Shown piece by piece: positions 10,984-22,297 of a DNA stretch of 64,000 bases. A program made the position numbers and the translations under genes. The DNA is from Mrakia gelida. Lineage: Eukaryota; Basidiomycota; Tremellomycetes; Cystofilobasidiales; Mrakiaceae. The stretch's first letter is position 1, and each line of letters begins with the position of its first letter. The notes beneath the pieces were generated by a model. It saw only the letters and a program-made list of their open reading frames with translations. It was not told the origin of the DNA and ran no database searches. The stretch is from positions 558,001 through 622,000 of the forward strand of contig BRON01000014.1 of the NCBI GenBank assembly GCA_024345305.1, read 5' to 3'.

Positions 10984-13900
10984 TCAAGCTGTCCTCTTCT
11001 CTTCTCGCTCGTCGCCCTCGACTTCCCCCGACGCGTCGAACTCCGAGCCTCCCTTCGCCTCGAAATCGACCACTCCGACGCTGAGCTCATCAACGTCGAC
11101 TACAGTTGACTTGCTTCGTCGAACGAAGTAGAGAACGAGGAGAGTCCAGAAGATCAGAGCTGCCGAGAGCGAAAGCGAGTAGAGGTGTCCCTTTGTGGCG
11201 CGTGGCATATCGGTGACTCTCCAGAGGAAGTTGGGAGCGATTGCTTGAATCGTCCAGGTGAGAGTTCCAGCAGTGGCGAGTACGATGGCCCTCTTCTCGG
11301 CATCGTCAGAGCAGATCTCGTTGATCCCTGAATCGAGACGACGAAAAAGAAGCGTCGAGGATCAGCTCAGACGTCGTCCGTCATCGCTCCTCTTCACTCT
11401 TCAGAACCTTCTCTGAGCTCACAAGGCGACATGAGGACTCCGAAAGCAGTCTGTGAAGCGAGTATAAGCGATGCGCGATGTCAGAATGGAAGGACACGCG
11501 TCGACGAGAGAAAGAAGGTGAGGTCGAGAGAAAGGCAGGACTCACCGCACAAGGGATAAGATAGTAGAGAGCAGTCCGAGCCTTGATCGCAGAATACAGA
11601 GGCGTCTTGAGGATCGCAGCGTTGAAGGCGATGTCTGGAAAAGACGAAGATCAGAATCGAGCGAAGCGAGAGGAGGGGACGAGTTCGTCAAACTCACTCG
11701 CGAAACTTCCGACGAAGATCAACGGCCAGCGACGACCTTTGAGAGGTCCGTCAGACGTCCATGCGCATACGAAGCCGACGAATACGAAGATGGCCTGTTT
11801 AAGGGACGTGAGAACGGGTCAGCAGCGAGAGGGAAAGGGAAGAAGAACGACGCGACGAACCGTTGCTGGAAGAGGGAGAAGATTGATTTGCGAGATGGTG
11901 TAAGATCGTCCGGGAACTGGTGCTGGATTCTCGTTGAAGCTCTTGAGCCAAAAGGACATTGGCGAAACGATCGTAGCTGGAGTCGAACACAAAACGAGGG
12001 TCATGAGCTCGCGACAACGTCAAAGGCGGTGAGGGATAGGCGATTTCGAACGAACCGTTGTAAAAGAGAGCGTAAAAGGGAGATAGGATCCAGATCTCCC
12101 AAGTAGTGAAGAGCTTGATGACCTGAGAAAGGGTGTCAAAAAGAGCGCAGGTGAGTTGCTACGACGCGTCGACTTGATTTGAGCTGATCGCCTCACTCAC
12201 CCTTTGTCTCGTCCACGGGCGAGCCTCAGCTCTTCCAGCGATTCGCATTCGATCTCGGCAAAGCTGGAGCTCCTGCTCGAAGAAGGGCGAGAGGAATGGC
12301 AACCGTCAGCTCTCTCGACTCTCGAGTTTAACTCGACTTCACCGGTCGAATGCGAAGAAGAGCTCACCTCCTCCGACAACCAGAAGTACTTCTGCTTCTG
12401 CCAAGGAAGACCGGGGTAGAAGATGTATCCTGCGACAAGATGACCGAAGGAAACGGTGATCTCGAAGTCGGGGACGTCGAGGGCGTGAGTGACGCGTCTC
12501 ACCTGCGATGCAAACGATGAACGACAAGAGAGCGTCGACGATGAAGCTCCACCTGGAGAGAGTCGAGGTTAGAGGTGAGTCGAATCAGCTCTTCTGACGC
12601 AGTCAAGCCAGAGAAGGGAAAGCTAGCTCGCTCACCTCCAACCAGCCAAACCGCACACGCCGTCGAGTCCCGTTGCGCTCCCAGCTTGGATGACCCCAGA
12701 TATTAGCGATCCGATGAGACCACTCGTGTAAAAGATGCTGAAGATCGAATGATAGTCAGCGTGAGCGTGTGTGAGACGAGTTGAGCTCTTGAAGACGGAA
12801 GGAGGAACGGAAGCGAAATCGTCGAACTGACCATGCTCGTTTCGACAGCTCTTGCGACGCATAGAAGGATGCAAGACTGGAGGAGCGGGGGTCAGCAAGG
12901 ATTTCCGAGTTTGAAGAACAATGAAAGCTTCTCTCACACGTATTGGCACGAAGAGAAGAGCCTGAACAGGGGAGAGGAGTAGCGAGTCGCGTCAGGGCTC
13001 GACGCGTCGTCCGTTTGAAGCAGAAGGAGAAGAAGATCTACTTACCCAGCTCTGCGAGGAGGAGGAGACGTGACGCAAGTAGTTAGAGTCGGCTCGTCAT
13101 CAACGAAGAAGAAAGACTGAAACTCACTCGAACAGCCCGACCAGGAACCTCAACGCGTAAAGCGTCCTCACATCTTTGACGGCGAAGAAAGCCAGCGTGC
13201 AGACAGCAAACCCGAGTTCGAACGAAGGGATGATCCATCTCGGTGATACTCGAGTGAGGAGAAGGAGAACGGGTAGCTGGCCGACGACGTAGCCCTGATG
13301 AACCGAACGAAGAAGATCAAGCTCAGCGAACGCGACGCGACTTGGTCTTCTCGAGGGCGAGCGAAGGGGAGGCGACTCACGACTGTCCAGAGCGATTGAG
13401 CAGTAGTGAGCTCGTTTGCATACATGGCGAGGTCTTCCTTCATTCCGCTGCGACAAAACGAAGGGAGGTAAGTAAGAGGAGGAGCCGCGTCGCAAGAGCT
13501 GAAAGACGAGACGAGGCGAAGACTCACGAAACGAAGGCGTTGTTGATGTTGGTTTGATCGAGGTACTTGACGAAGTTGCCGCACTGTCAGAAAACCAAAA
13601 TGTCGAAGATGAGATCAGCCAAGCCCTTAGCCTCCAGAAGAAAGAAAGGAAGAAAGCCCGAGAGTCATGACTCACGGACGCGAGAGTCAGCAAGACCGCG
13701 TCGAGCTTGAAGAGAAGCTTCTTCTCAGCAGCAGTAGCGTCTGTAGAGATGCAAGCGAGTGAGAATGGTACTCGAGTGAGTGCCAGAGACAGAAGGGGGA
13801 AGGGAAAGAGGCAGCCGAAGCGTTCGAGAGGTCGGGAGCCGAGGGAGGGAGGGAGAGATAAGACTTTTGTACCAGCCGTCCCCGCCCTCTCGCTCGAAAG

Positions 13901-14101
13901 AAACTCACCAGCTGTATCCCAAAGGTATCCCAGCCAAGTCTGTTCCCTCTTCGTCTGATCCAACGAGTCACGGAGAGTAATCTCGTCGTCCAAGGGAGGT
14001 TTGGAGCTGTTGAGGAGCGGGGGAGGTCGAGGTGAGCTCGAGTCGAGTTTCTCCTTTGACGATGGCGGCTCGACGTTGCTGTTGATGGTTCCTCGTTTCA
14101 T
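10984..14101 (-). CDS. MFS permease of the Dal5/allantoate (anion:cation symporter) family
   Basis: A plasma-membrane transporter for a small organic anion such as allantoate, pantothenate, biotin or nicotinate; the substrate cannot be chosen from sequence. The N-terminal cytoplasmic segment (MKRGTINSNVEPPSS) leads to the classic entry block KKLLFKLDAVLLTLASV, then a YLDQTNINNAFVSGMKEDL-type loop with the family's DxxNxxxA signature. Later exons give YVVGQLPVLLLLTRVSPRW, VRTLYALRFLVGLFE, SGLIGSLISGVIQAG, LAGWRWSFIVDALLSFIV and YIFYPGLPW. Distal exons include a TAGTLTWTIQAIAPNF helix, and a final helix LSAALIFWTLLVLYFVRR precedes an acidic cytoplasmic tail. The pattern of twelve helices with a central loop looks complete. 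About fifteen short introns are inferred. The start ATG at 14101 faces the divergent chimeric locus at 14.4 kb. Confidence 0.9.
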
Positions 14102-14429
14102 CGAGACGGGATCCTAAATTAATGATGATTTTGATGGTGGTGGTTTGGAGAGAAGAGGGAATGAAGAGGAAGGACGGAAGAGCGGACGGAGGGGTCGGCT
14201 GCGAACATTGGACAGGAGAAACGAGGCTTGCTCGGACGAGAGCTGAGGTGTTGAGAGCGTGGGAAGATCAGCGCATCCGGATAAGGAGTGGCCGAAGTAA
14301 ACGAGCCTTGAGTTCTTCATTCTGAGAGCGAGAGAGGTCGAGGGCTGGAGAGGAGAGAGGAGACGATCTGAACTCGACAACCGCGTCGCGACTTGCAATT
14401 CTTCTCTCACTCACCCCTCAAAGCACAGC
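14102..14429. promoter_or_regulatory. Divergent intergenic region
   Basis: The region lies between the start of the minus-strand MFS permease and the plus-strand chimeric locus. It presumably carries the permease promoter. No recognisable operator is seen. Similarity to the parental GNAT gene begins only downstream, at about 14.48 kb. Confidence 0.4.
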
Positions 14430-16802
14430 TTGATGTCTTGGGTGTTTCGAGCTCAACTCCTCTTGCATTGCACGATACCTCTAGATTTCGTCGACGATAC
14501 CAGGGAAATACTCGAACGACTTGCGCTTCCGAACCTCCAGCGCTGTGAGCTCGCTCCTCCTTCCCTCTTCCCTCTCCTTCCTTCCAGCGCTCACCCGATC
14601 CTCAGCTCTCTCCGGAAGACAGTGTCCTCTTCACCCTACTACTGGATGCTACTCAACCTTCAGCCGCTCTCGTTAGGCTTTCGCGACCAGGACTCGGATT
14701 CGGACGACGAAGAGGACTTTGGAGCTGGTTTGGGAGATGAAGACGAAATAGGGAGATCTACGTTGATGGAGTCTAAGTCGGGTTCTCAAGGCGGTCGCTA
14801 TAAGGAGTGTGATGAAGTGAGTGCAGTTTTTCCACCCTTGTCGCGGTCTGAAGTCGAAGGAGCTCGGCTCGATTGAAGCTGATGAGCTCGACCTCTCCTT
14901 GTATCGTAGATCCGCACCCTCTCTCCCCGCTGATGCCTTTCTTACTCCTCGCAGCGTCATCTTAGAACCCGTACGGCAGCCCAGACTCATCGTGAGTGTT
15001 TGCCAGCACGAGGGACCTCCTTCTCCTTCGGTCGACCTCGCCTCAACCTTCCTTGCGTCCAGTTGAGACTCGCCGACTTTCCTTCTGTTCAGGCCTCGAG
15101 TCAGCCTGCTCTCTTCTTCTTCGTCTTCCTTCTTCTCTCCAAACCACCAGCTCATACCAGGTGTGACAGATTCTTTCAACAACCGTGAGTGCCTCGCTCC
15201 CCTCTCTACGAGCGAACGCAAGCTCAGTCGAAGGAAGGAGAAAGCGCGCAGACACTGGAGCTCACCGTCGTTCCTCCTTTTGCTTTCCTTCTTTCTCCCA
15301 CAAAGACATGCTACTTCGTCACACCAACACGGTTCACTACGAGGAAGAACCAACCTACCTCGAGGTAACTTCGTCTGCTTCGAAACCCAAGAGGAAGCGA
15401 GCATCGGATGGAGGAACGTGTCGGCAGAGGAGCAGCAGTCGAGCGTCGAGAGGTCATGACGAGGAGGAGGATTCTGGTTAGTATCCATCATTTCTCGCTG
15501 TCAGCCGCATGTAGAAGCTGGTAACATAACCAGAGCTGACTTCAAAGCTCTTCGTTTCGTTCGCTCTCTCGCAGATTCGCTCTCCAACGCCGAGCCGTCC
15601 AGCCCTTACTCTTCCACCTGGACTCCCTTCTCCCCAGCCCAAACTTCCTCCTCCTCTTCCTCCTCTCCAACACTCTCACCTTTCGCCACCTCGTCTACCG
15701 CCGTGTGCTCAACTCCGGACTTCAACTCCTTCATCCAAAGCGGCCACGCCCACCCTTTCACTCAGAACCCACCGGGTCCGTCGTTCGGATCCTACCGCTT
15801 CCAACAGCAACCCCTCCTCGACAGCTCCTCTTCCGACTACCAACAACCTCATGACCAGCATGGGTACTCGTACTCGTCGAACCTCGGTCTCGGTTCCCCT
15901 CCTACGATCAAAGCTCAGTCTTCGACGCGTCGTCTTCGTCGTCGGGCAGGATCCCTGGGGCAGGAGTGGGAGAACTCGATCTCTCGGGTCTAACGGATGG
16001 TCTAGGAGGTGATCCAGATTGGAACGGGATGCTGGCAACCTGGGCAGGAGGTGTGGACGACGAGTGGCAATCAGGTTCGGACGTCGCCGCCTCGTTTCTC
16101 GCGAACCAGGTCGCGCGAGGAGCAGCAGGAGGAACGCACGCTCTCCCTCCTCCAGCAGCAGCGGCAGCAACATCTCTTCAGCAGCACCTCTCGACACCCC
16201 TTCCGACCTGCGTCGTCAACGTCGACAACAACCAACAACCTTCAACACCTCCTCCTCCTCCTCCGCTCTCTTCCTTCTCGGACGCAACACCTTCGACTTG
16301 GTCTTTCGACCCTCCAGCCCCTCCCCCTCCCACTTCCGCCACCTCGTCCTTCAACGAATCCATCTCTTCCACCTCCCTTCACCTCTACTCCTCCTCCCTC
16401 CGAACTTTCGCTCAAGGAATCCTCTCCTCCCTCCCTCAAATCTCCATCAAACCTCCTCAACTCCCTCCCCTCTCCTCCATGGCGTTCAAACTCGACCTTG
16501 CCGCCCTCCCAACCCCTCACACCCGACCTCAACCGCAGACCGACTCGGCTCTCTCGGACTTGATGATGCACCTCAGTCCAACGGACTCGAATCCGTTGAC
16601 GATCCAACAACGACGAGCAGCGAGGAAGGAGAGTCGGAACGCGTCGACGGCGATGGTTCGTCGTGGAGGAGCGGCTGCTGCTGCTGGGGAGGAGGAGGAG
16701 GAGGAGACGCAGTGGACAACGATAGACTGGTATGCGCTTCAGTCAAGGAGGATACAGAAGAAGAGGGAGAGGGAGAGAGAGACGACGATGGGAGTTGCTT
16801 AA
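14430..16802 (+). pseudogene. Chimeric, probably decayed copy: GNAT-gene 5' part joined to C2H2 zinc-finger gene exons 2 onward
   Basis: Bases from about 14480 to 14910 match the 5' part of the minus-strand GNAT-ankyrin gene (about 22280-21860), including WMLLNLQ, RDQDSD and GLGDEDE. The match runs on into its intron, where GAAGCTGATGAGCTCGACCT is shared. From 14955 the match switches to exons 2 onward of the minus-strand zinc-finger gene (24813 down to 22769). Exons 14955-14991 (37 nt) and 15151-15184 (34 nt) equal the parental sizes exactly. Finger 1 reads RHLRTRT where the parent has RHIRTHT, so its last His is Arg. Finger 2 reads HTRCDRFF where the parent has CDKCDERF, so its first Cys is His. 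The next acceptor has moved by 2 nt, the GNAT-derived exon shifts frame after GDEDE, and frame breaks again near 15900. The final 278-codon frame is open and strongly similar to the parental C-terminus. A functional, re-spliced protein is not excluded. Confidence 0.75.
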
Positions 16803-17398
16803 TTTTTGTTCGTCGACTCGCGTTTCGTTTTCTTCGTGCTTACCTTGCTCCTATTCGTTTCGTTTCGTTTCGCTTCGCTCCTCTACCACGTATTTCTGTT
16901 GTATACACGCTCTCTCTCTCTCTGCTTCCAGTTTTGCTTCGCTTCGTCCGAGTCTCGCGTCGAACTCGTTTGGTTCCTCTTCGCTTGCGACTTTCTTCTC
17001 ACCTCGCCCTCCTCGTCTTCTCGTCTCCTTCTTTGACGAAGGCCTGCCTCCCATGGACCTACTCATCCCCACGACTCTTCGCTCTTCGGCTTTTCTCCCG
17101 CTCGTGTTTTGAGAGGGAAGAGAGCTAGAGATCGAACGCGTCGCTGATCCATTAACTCGGGTTTGTTTTACGTTCTTCGCTCGCTCGCTCGCTCAAGGCC
17201 GTAGAGAGAGAGAGAGAGACAGAGAGAGGTAACGCGTTTCGTATCGATCCAGGAGTAGAGTAGGTCGAGGTCGAGAAAGACAAGAGTGATTGTTTCGCAA
17301 GCGATAAAGGAAGGTAAGGAAAGAGAGAAGAGCGGACGAGGCGAGCACACGAGCATAAGTAGGTCAAAACGGCGAAGGGAGAGCGAGATAAGCGACTA
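16803..17398. other. Convergent 3' flanks with GA/CT-rich tracts
   Basis: This is the tail-to-tail gap between the chimeric locus and the RRM-protein gene. It holds pyrimidine-rich sequence (repeated CGTTTCGTTTCG near 16855), a CT tract near 16910-16925 and a GA tract near 17200-17226. The short frames are shadows of these repeats. Confidence 0.5.
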
Positions 17399-20064
17399 CT
17401 ACTTGTTGGCACCGTTGTTGTACCCTCCCCCTCCCCCTCCCCCTCCAAACCCACCTCGATCCTCCCCTCCGTACCCGTTGTTCCTCCCTCCTCCTCCGGC
17501 GTTGTTGTTGTTGAACCCTCCTCGATCCCCTCCTCCGTAACCACCCCTTCCTCCCCCTCCTCCGTTGTTGTTCCCACCCCCACCCCCAGCTCTGGCTCCC
17601 CATCCCCCAGGCCCTCCAACGTTGTAGCCTCGCGTCTCGTAGCCCGTTCCGATGTTGGCTGGGGGGAGGGGAGGAGGACCGCCGTGGTTGTTGTGGTTGA
17701 GGGGAGGGAGAGGAGGACCCGAGTCGTACCGTCGAGGAGGGGAGAGGGATCTTCGTCTGAAAGAAGAGGGGAAGGAAGGGGAAGGTGAGGTCAGTCGAAC
17801 GTCGAGACGCGAAGAGGAAAGTAGGAGAAGGAGGGGGAAGGGAAGAAAGGACTCACCGAACAGAGCTGTTCCCACCGAGTCCACCAGGAGGAGGTCCGTA
17901 GTTGTCGTTGGCTGAAGAGTAAGGAGCTCCGGCGTTGTGACCGTATCTGAGAAAGGGAGAGCGAACGAGAAGAGAGAGAAGAGAAGGAGAAGCGAGAGGT
18001 CAGGTCGAGTCGAGGAAACGAGGGAGCGAGCATCGTCGAGGGTTGGCGAGAGAGCGAGTGAATACCGAGCAGGGGGTGTCGAGAGAGAGACGCGGGTACG
18101 GAAGAGAGAGGGAAGGGAAGGGAAAGATCAAAGAGAACTCGAAACGAACCTAGCAGAGTCGAAGTCGCCTCGTCCTCGAGGAGGCGAAGGAGCCCTCCTT
18201 CCACGATCGTCGTTCCACCCTCCTCCTCCTCCACCTCCTCCTCCGCTGAAGTTCGAAGGCGCATCTCGATCTCCTCCAGGAGCACCGTACCTCCCGATGG
18301 GAGGAGACATGGGTCGTCCACCGCCGATAGAACCTCGTCCACCACCACCACCGCCGGTGTTGTTGAAGCGATCAGGCTCTCGTCCGTAGGGAGCAGGAGG
18401 TCCTCCCCCACCTCCGTACCCTCCTCCGTTCCCTCCTCGAGGAGGTCCTCCGCCGTAGTAGTCGTCGTGTCTGGGAGGAGGAGGAGGAGGAGCGCCGTAG
18501 GACGACGAAGAGGAGGAAGAACCGTAGCCTCCGCCGATGGGAGGAGCAGGAGGACCACCGTAGAAGTCTCGTCTGGGAGGCTCGTCTCTGTAGCTCGGCA
18601 TACGATCTCGGTCGTCGTTGTATCGTCCCTGAGGAGGAGGGAGAGGAGGCTGCGGCTGAGGAGCTCTGAAGTCCCGTCGGTCGTCGTATCTTCCATTGGG
18701 AGGAGGGAAGGGAGCACCGCCGTTGCCGTTTCCGTTGTGGGAAGGATAGTAGTCTCGCGACGAAGGGGGAGGAGGAGGGCCGGAGTTGTTGGAAGGAGGG
18801 TAGTATTTGTCGCGAGGAGGGGGAGGACCGTCGCGATTGAAAGCTGGAGCTGGGAAGGCAGCGGAGGGAGGAGGTCGATCGTTGTACGAGTCGTAGGGAG
18901 CTCTGTTGTTGTTGTTGTTGTTGTTATTGAAGGAGGGAGGAGGAGGACCGTAGCCTCCTCGGTTGTTGTCGTTGTTGTTCGAGCGAGGAGGCGAGAGGGG
19001 AGGTCGGTAGCCGTCGTTTCTGTAGCCTCCGCCGTTGTTGGGACCGGATCGAGGGAGAGGACCGTCTCTGAAGGAAGGAGGAGGAGGACCGTCTCGAGCT
19101 ACGGGAGGGAGAGGAGGTTGGGAAGGAGGAGCGTCCCTGAAGGTGGAAGATGCGCGTCGGTGGGAGGGAGTTGGCGAGCGAGGTGGGACGGAGGAGGAAG
19201 GGCCTTCGATGGGGATGACGGTGTTGGGACAGTTCTTCGCCCAGTGACCAGGTTTGGCACACATGAAGCAGGATCCAGGCTCGGCAGCAGGGAACTTGGC
19301 AGTCTTTCCACCACCCTTGGAGTGCTCGACTTTGATCCTGAGAGGGAGGGAAGGAAGGGGGACGCGAACGAAGGTCAGCGAAAAACGCAGAAGGGGGCTT
19401 GGGTGATGTTCACGAGATTGAATTTACTGACTGAGAGCCCATGAAGTAACCGTTGTGGTAGGTCTCTACGGCGTTATCAGCTTCGAACTTGTGCTCGAAC
19501 TCCTGGGAGAGAGAAAGAAAGCGAAGGAGGGGACGGCCGAGGTCAGCGAAAAGCAGAGGGAGGGACGGGAGGGGAGGGAAGGAAGGAGCAAGAGATGGGA
19601 CGTACGACGAATCCGAATCCATTCTTGAGCTCTACGTTGACGATTTTCCCAGACTTTGAGAAGCAGGCTTCCATATCGGAGATGAGAGTATCCTCAGGAA
19701 GACCACCGACGTAAACCTTGGAGGTTGGGACGAGTTTTTCGCGCAAGATGGTCTCGCTTCCTTCTCGATGGAGCTGAACGTCGTCCGGATGCTCAGTCGT
19801 GCGAACAGGCGAAGGATTCGTGAAAGAGTGGTTCGAAGGTTGAAGGGAAGGTGCTCGAGTAGAGCCCGCAGCGGCGACGATGGACGAAGGAGGACCAGTC
19901 GAAGAGATAGAGGGAGGAGGAGGACCGTACTCGTCGACCGAAGAGGACGAAGGAGCGAGGACGACGGCGGGAGGTAAACCACCAACGGCAAGATCGACAG
20001 CAGAGTTGAGCTCCGAGAGGATAGAGGAGGGTGGAATGGGAGCAGGGGTGTCGTTCGTAGACAT
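17399..20064 (-). CDS. RNA-binding protein: one RRM, one CCHC zinc knuckle, long Gly/Pro/Asn-rich tail
   Basis: Probably an mRNA-binding or splicing-related nuclear protein, resembling SR proteins with a zinc knuckle. The N-terminus (MSTNDTPAPIPPSS) is disordered for about 110 residues. The RRM begins with RNP2 KVYVGGLPEDTL and reaches RNP1 as KNGFGFV/EF across an intron; its end carries NAVETYHNGYFMGSQ. A later exon holds the knuckle CFMCAKPGHWAKNC (CX2CX4HX4C). The remaining roughly 400 residues are runs of Gly, Pro, Asn, Tyr and Arg with RGG-like pieces, typical of phase-separating RNA-binding tails. The last exon ends GGYNNGANK at the stop at 17399. The knuckle follows the RRM directly, as in 9G8/SRSF7-type proteins. 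The gene lies between the two arms of the duplicated region but has no second copy here. Confidence 0.88.
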
Positions 20065-20295
20065 GGCGGCGTAAGAGGCGAGAGAGAGGGAGGGAGATGC
20101 TGTTAGAGGCCAGCGAGGTCATCAGCTCTCCCGCTTCACTTTTCGAGCCCTTTTTTTTTCTCAGTTTATTCAGCATCCACGGCAGGTCGCCCACGACGTC
20201 TCACAGCAGCAGTACAGCAGCATGAGTTGTCTAGGCGTGAATCGTAAGAAAAGGTCACCCGAAAAGGCAGCAGTGAAAAAAGGGGAAAAGCCACG

Positions 20296-22297
20296 TCACG
20301 TCGTCGTCCCCTCCTCACCCAACCCCTTCCCCATCTCCCTCTCCAAAAACATCTCCACCTCATCCCTCCTCCTCTTCACCTCCCCTCCCCCTCCCCCTCC
20401 TCCTCCCCTCCCACCCCTCTTCTCAGCCCTCACCAACTCCAAAGGATTCATCCCATGCACCTCCGTCGCCCACATCTCACTTCTCGACCTCTTCACCAAC
20501 GCCTCACACACAAGGAGGTTGCTCGATCCAGCAGCTATGTGGAGGGGAGTATGGGACGCGTGATCGGGTTGCTGGATGAGGGAGAGGGGAGCGACGGAGG
20601 CGATGTAGCGGATGAGGTCGGGGTCGGGTTGGTCGTGGAGGGAGGGGGAGTGCATGATTCGATGGTGGAGGGGGAAGGCGTCGGCTAGGTTGGTGGGGGG
20701 GAGGGGCTCGCCTGGGGCGTCGTTTTCTGGGGGGATGAAAAGAGGGAAGGGAGGGAGGAGGGGTCAGTTGAGGGGGACGAGTCGCGTCGAGAGAAAAAGG
20801 TCGTCGCTGAACCCTCCTCCTGGAGAGAAGGAACGACCTCGTTGACCTCGGGTTCGACGGAGAGACAAAGGAAAAGACTAACCTGGTGGTAGTCGACGAG
20901 ATGCATGCTCTGGATTCGTCACAGCGAAAGCGAAGAAGGGAGTTCGACCGACGCGTCGGAACCCGAACTGAAAGCGCGACGACGTACGAAGCGAAGAGTC
21001 AGTCTTCTCTCAGCTTCGCTTCCATCTCACCACCCTCTCCCGAATAGGATCAATCGTACTCACCCTCTTAAAGAACTTCACAGCCCTCTCACTCCCCACC
21101 AACCTGGCCTTCCTAACCTCACTCGGTTCCGACGCTCCAGCCGCGATCTCCCACCTCGCTCTCGGATCCTGTACCTCCAGCAGTCCCGGCACAGCGTTCG
21201 GCCAGCAGAAAACGTACTCGACTGGATCGTCAGTGAGGTCGAACCCTGGATCGAAGTCGGGTTCGGTGAGGGATCGAATGAAGGCGGCGAGAGCAAGACG
21301 ACCGACGCCTTGTCCTCGATGAGCGGAGGATTCGACGACGATGGAGGAGATGTCTGAGTGATAAAACAGGGAGGGTGGTCAGTCTCTGAAAGAGAGAGAG
21401 AAAGAGAGAGTAGAAGGTAGCGAAACAGGTGGCACTGACAAGCGAAATGACCAGAGCTCAACTCTGCTCCCCAAACACCCGTCCCTTTCGCTCGTCCGCT
21501 GGGTCCTTGGAGTTCGGGTCGCAAGTGGCCGTACGAGTCGAAGATGGTCGTCGCAAACTGCTGTAGCTCCTTTGGAGAGAGAATAACCGAGAGAAGGTGT
21601 GAGCGTCAGGCCCAAGAGAAAGGGGAGGGAAGACCAACCCGGGGAGGGGAGGGGGAGGAGAACACGGTTCTGGATGGATGAGAAGAAAACGACGAGTTTC
21701 TCCGAGAGCTTCCCCCTTCCTGCCAGATTTTCGTCTCGAGATGAGAGAGCGAGGACTGAGTCGAATAGAAGTGTGAACTTACTGAGCTGGCGTCGTCCAT
21801 GAGCTGTTGGAACCCTGGAAGAAACGAGGCGATAGAAGGAGAGGTCGAGCTCATCAGCTTCGAAGCTCGTTCGACGACTCCAACGAGCGAGAAGGAGAAA
21901 AAAACTGGCACTCACTCCCGCCCATCTCTTCTCTCCTTATCACGACAGCCTTGATGTACCCAACTTTGACGCCATCAACGTAGATCTCCCTATCGACATC
22001 GCTCTTCCACCCCTCGTCTTCATCTCCCAAGCCAGTTTCAAAGGACTCGTCTTCGTCGTCCGAATCTTGATCCCGAGAGCGTAACGAGAGCGTTTGGAGG
22101 TTGAGTAGCATCCAGCGGCGGGGAGAAGAGGATGCTTTGTTCTGGAGAAGTTTGAGGTCGGAGTGAGCGTTGGAAGGAAGGAGACGAAGAGGGAAGGAAG
22201 GGGAGAGAGGTCGAGATTCGAGCGAGCTCGAGAGAGCCGGAGGTTCGGAGCGCAAGCCGCTCCATCTATTTTTCCGAGGGGGGGTCACGAATATCAT
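20296..22297 (-). CDS. GNAT-family N-acetyltransferase with C-terminal ankyrin segment
   Basis: The predicted protein would transfer acetyl from acetyl-CoA to an unknown amine. Exon 1 (about 21917-22297) encodes WMLLNLQTLSLRSRDQDS, an acidic stretch and DREIYVDGVKVGYIKAVVI, the early GNAT strands. Further exons give LQQFATTIFDSYGHLRPEL. Motif A follows as HISSIVVESSAHRGQGVGRL, with the acetyl-CoA-binding RGQGVG turn. VGSERAVKFFKRVGFRRVG is the typical end of the fold. The final exon adds an ankyrin-like block (HTPLHIAAGSSNLLVCEAL) and a charged tail ending at 20296. The upstream-most ATG (22297) is chosen; the first 50 residues are unlike a GNAT and the true start may be further in. It lies head-to-tail 3' of the zinc-finger gene. 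Its 5' part is duplicated, inverted, at 14.5-14.9 kb. Confidence 0.8.

Noticed and set aside
14430..16802. A mobile element as the cause of the duplicated segments
   Set aside because: No terminal repeats, target-site duplications, transposase or reverse-transcriptase coding sequence was seen at the edges. Retained introns also argue against retroposition of the whole copy.
16019..17128. A 369-codon plus-strand frame in the chimeric locus
   Set aside because: The 15966-16802 frame aligns with the parental zinc-finger protein's C-terminus; this alternative frame does not.
18467..19444. A 325-codon plus-strand Arg/Ser/Val-rich frame
   Set aside because: It is antisense to the Gly/Pro/Asn-rich tail and zinc knuckle of the RRM protein and has repeat-driven composition only.
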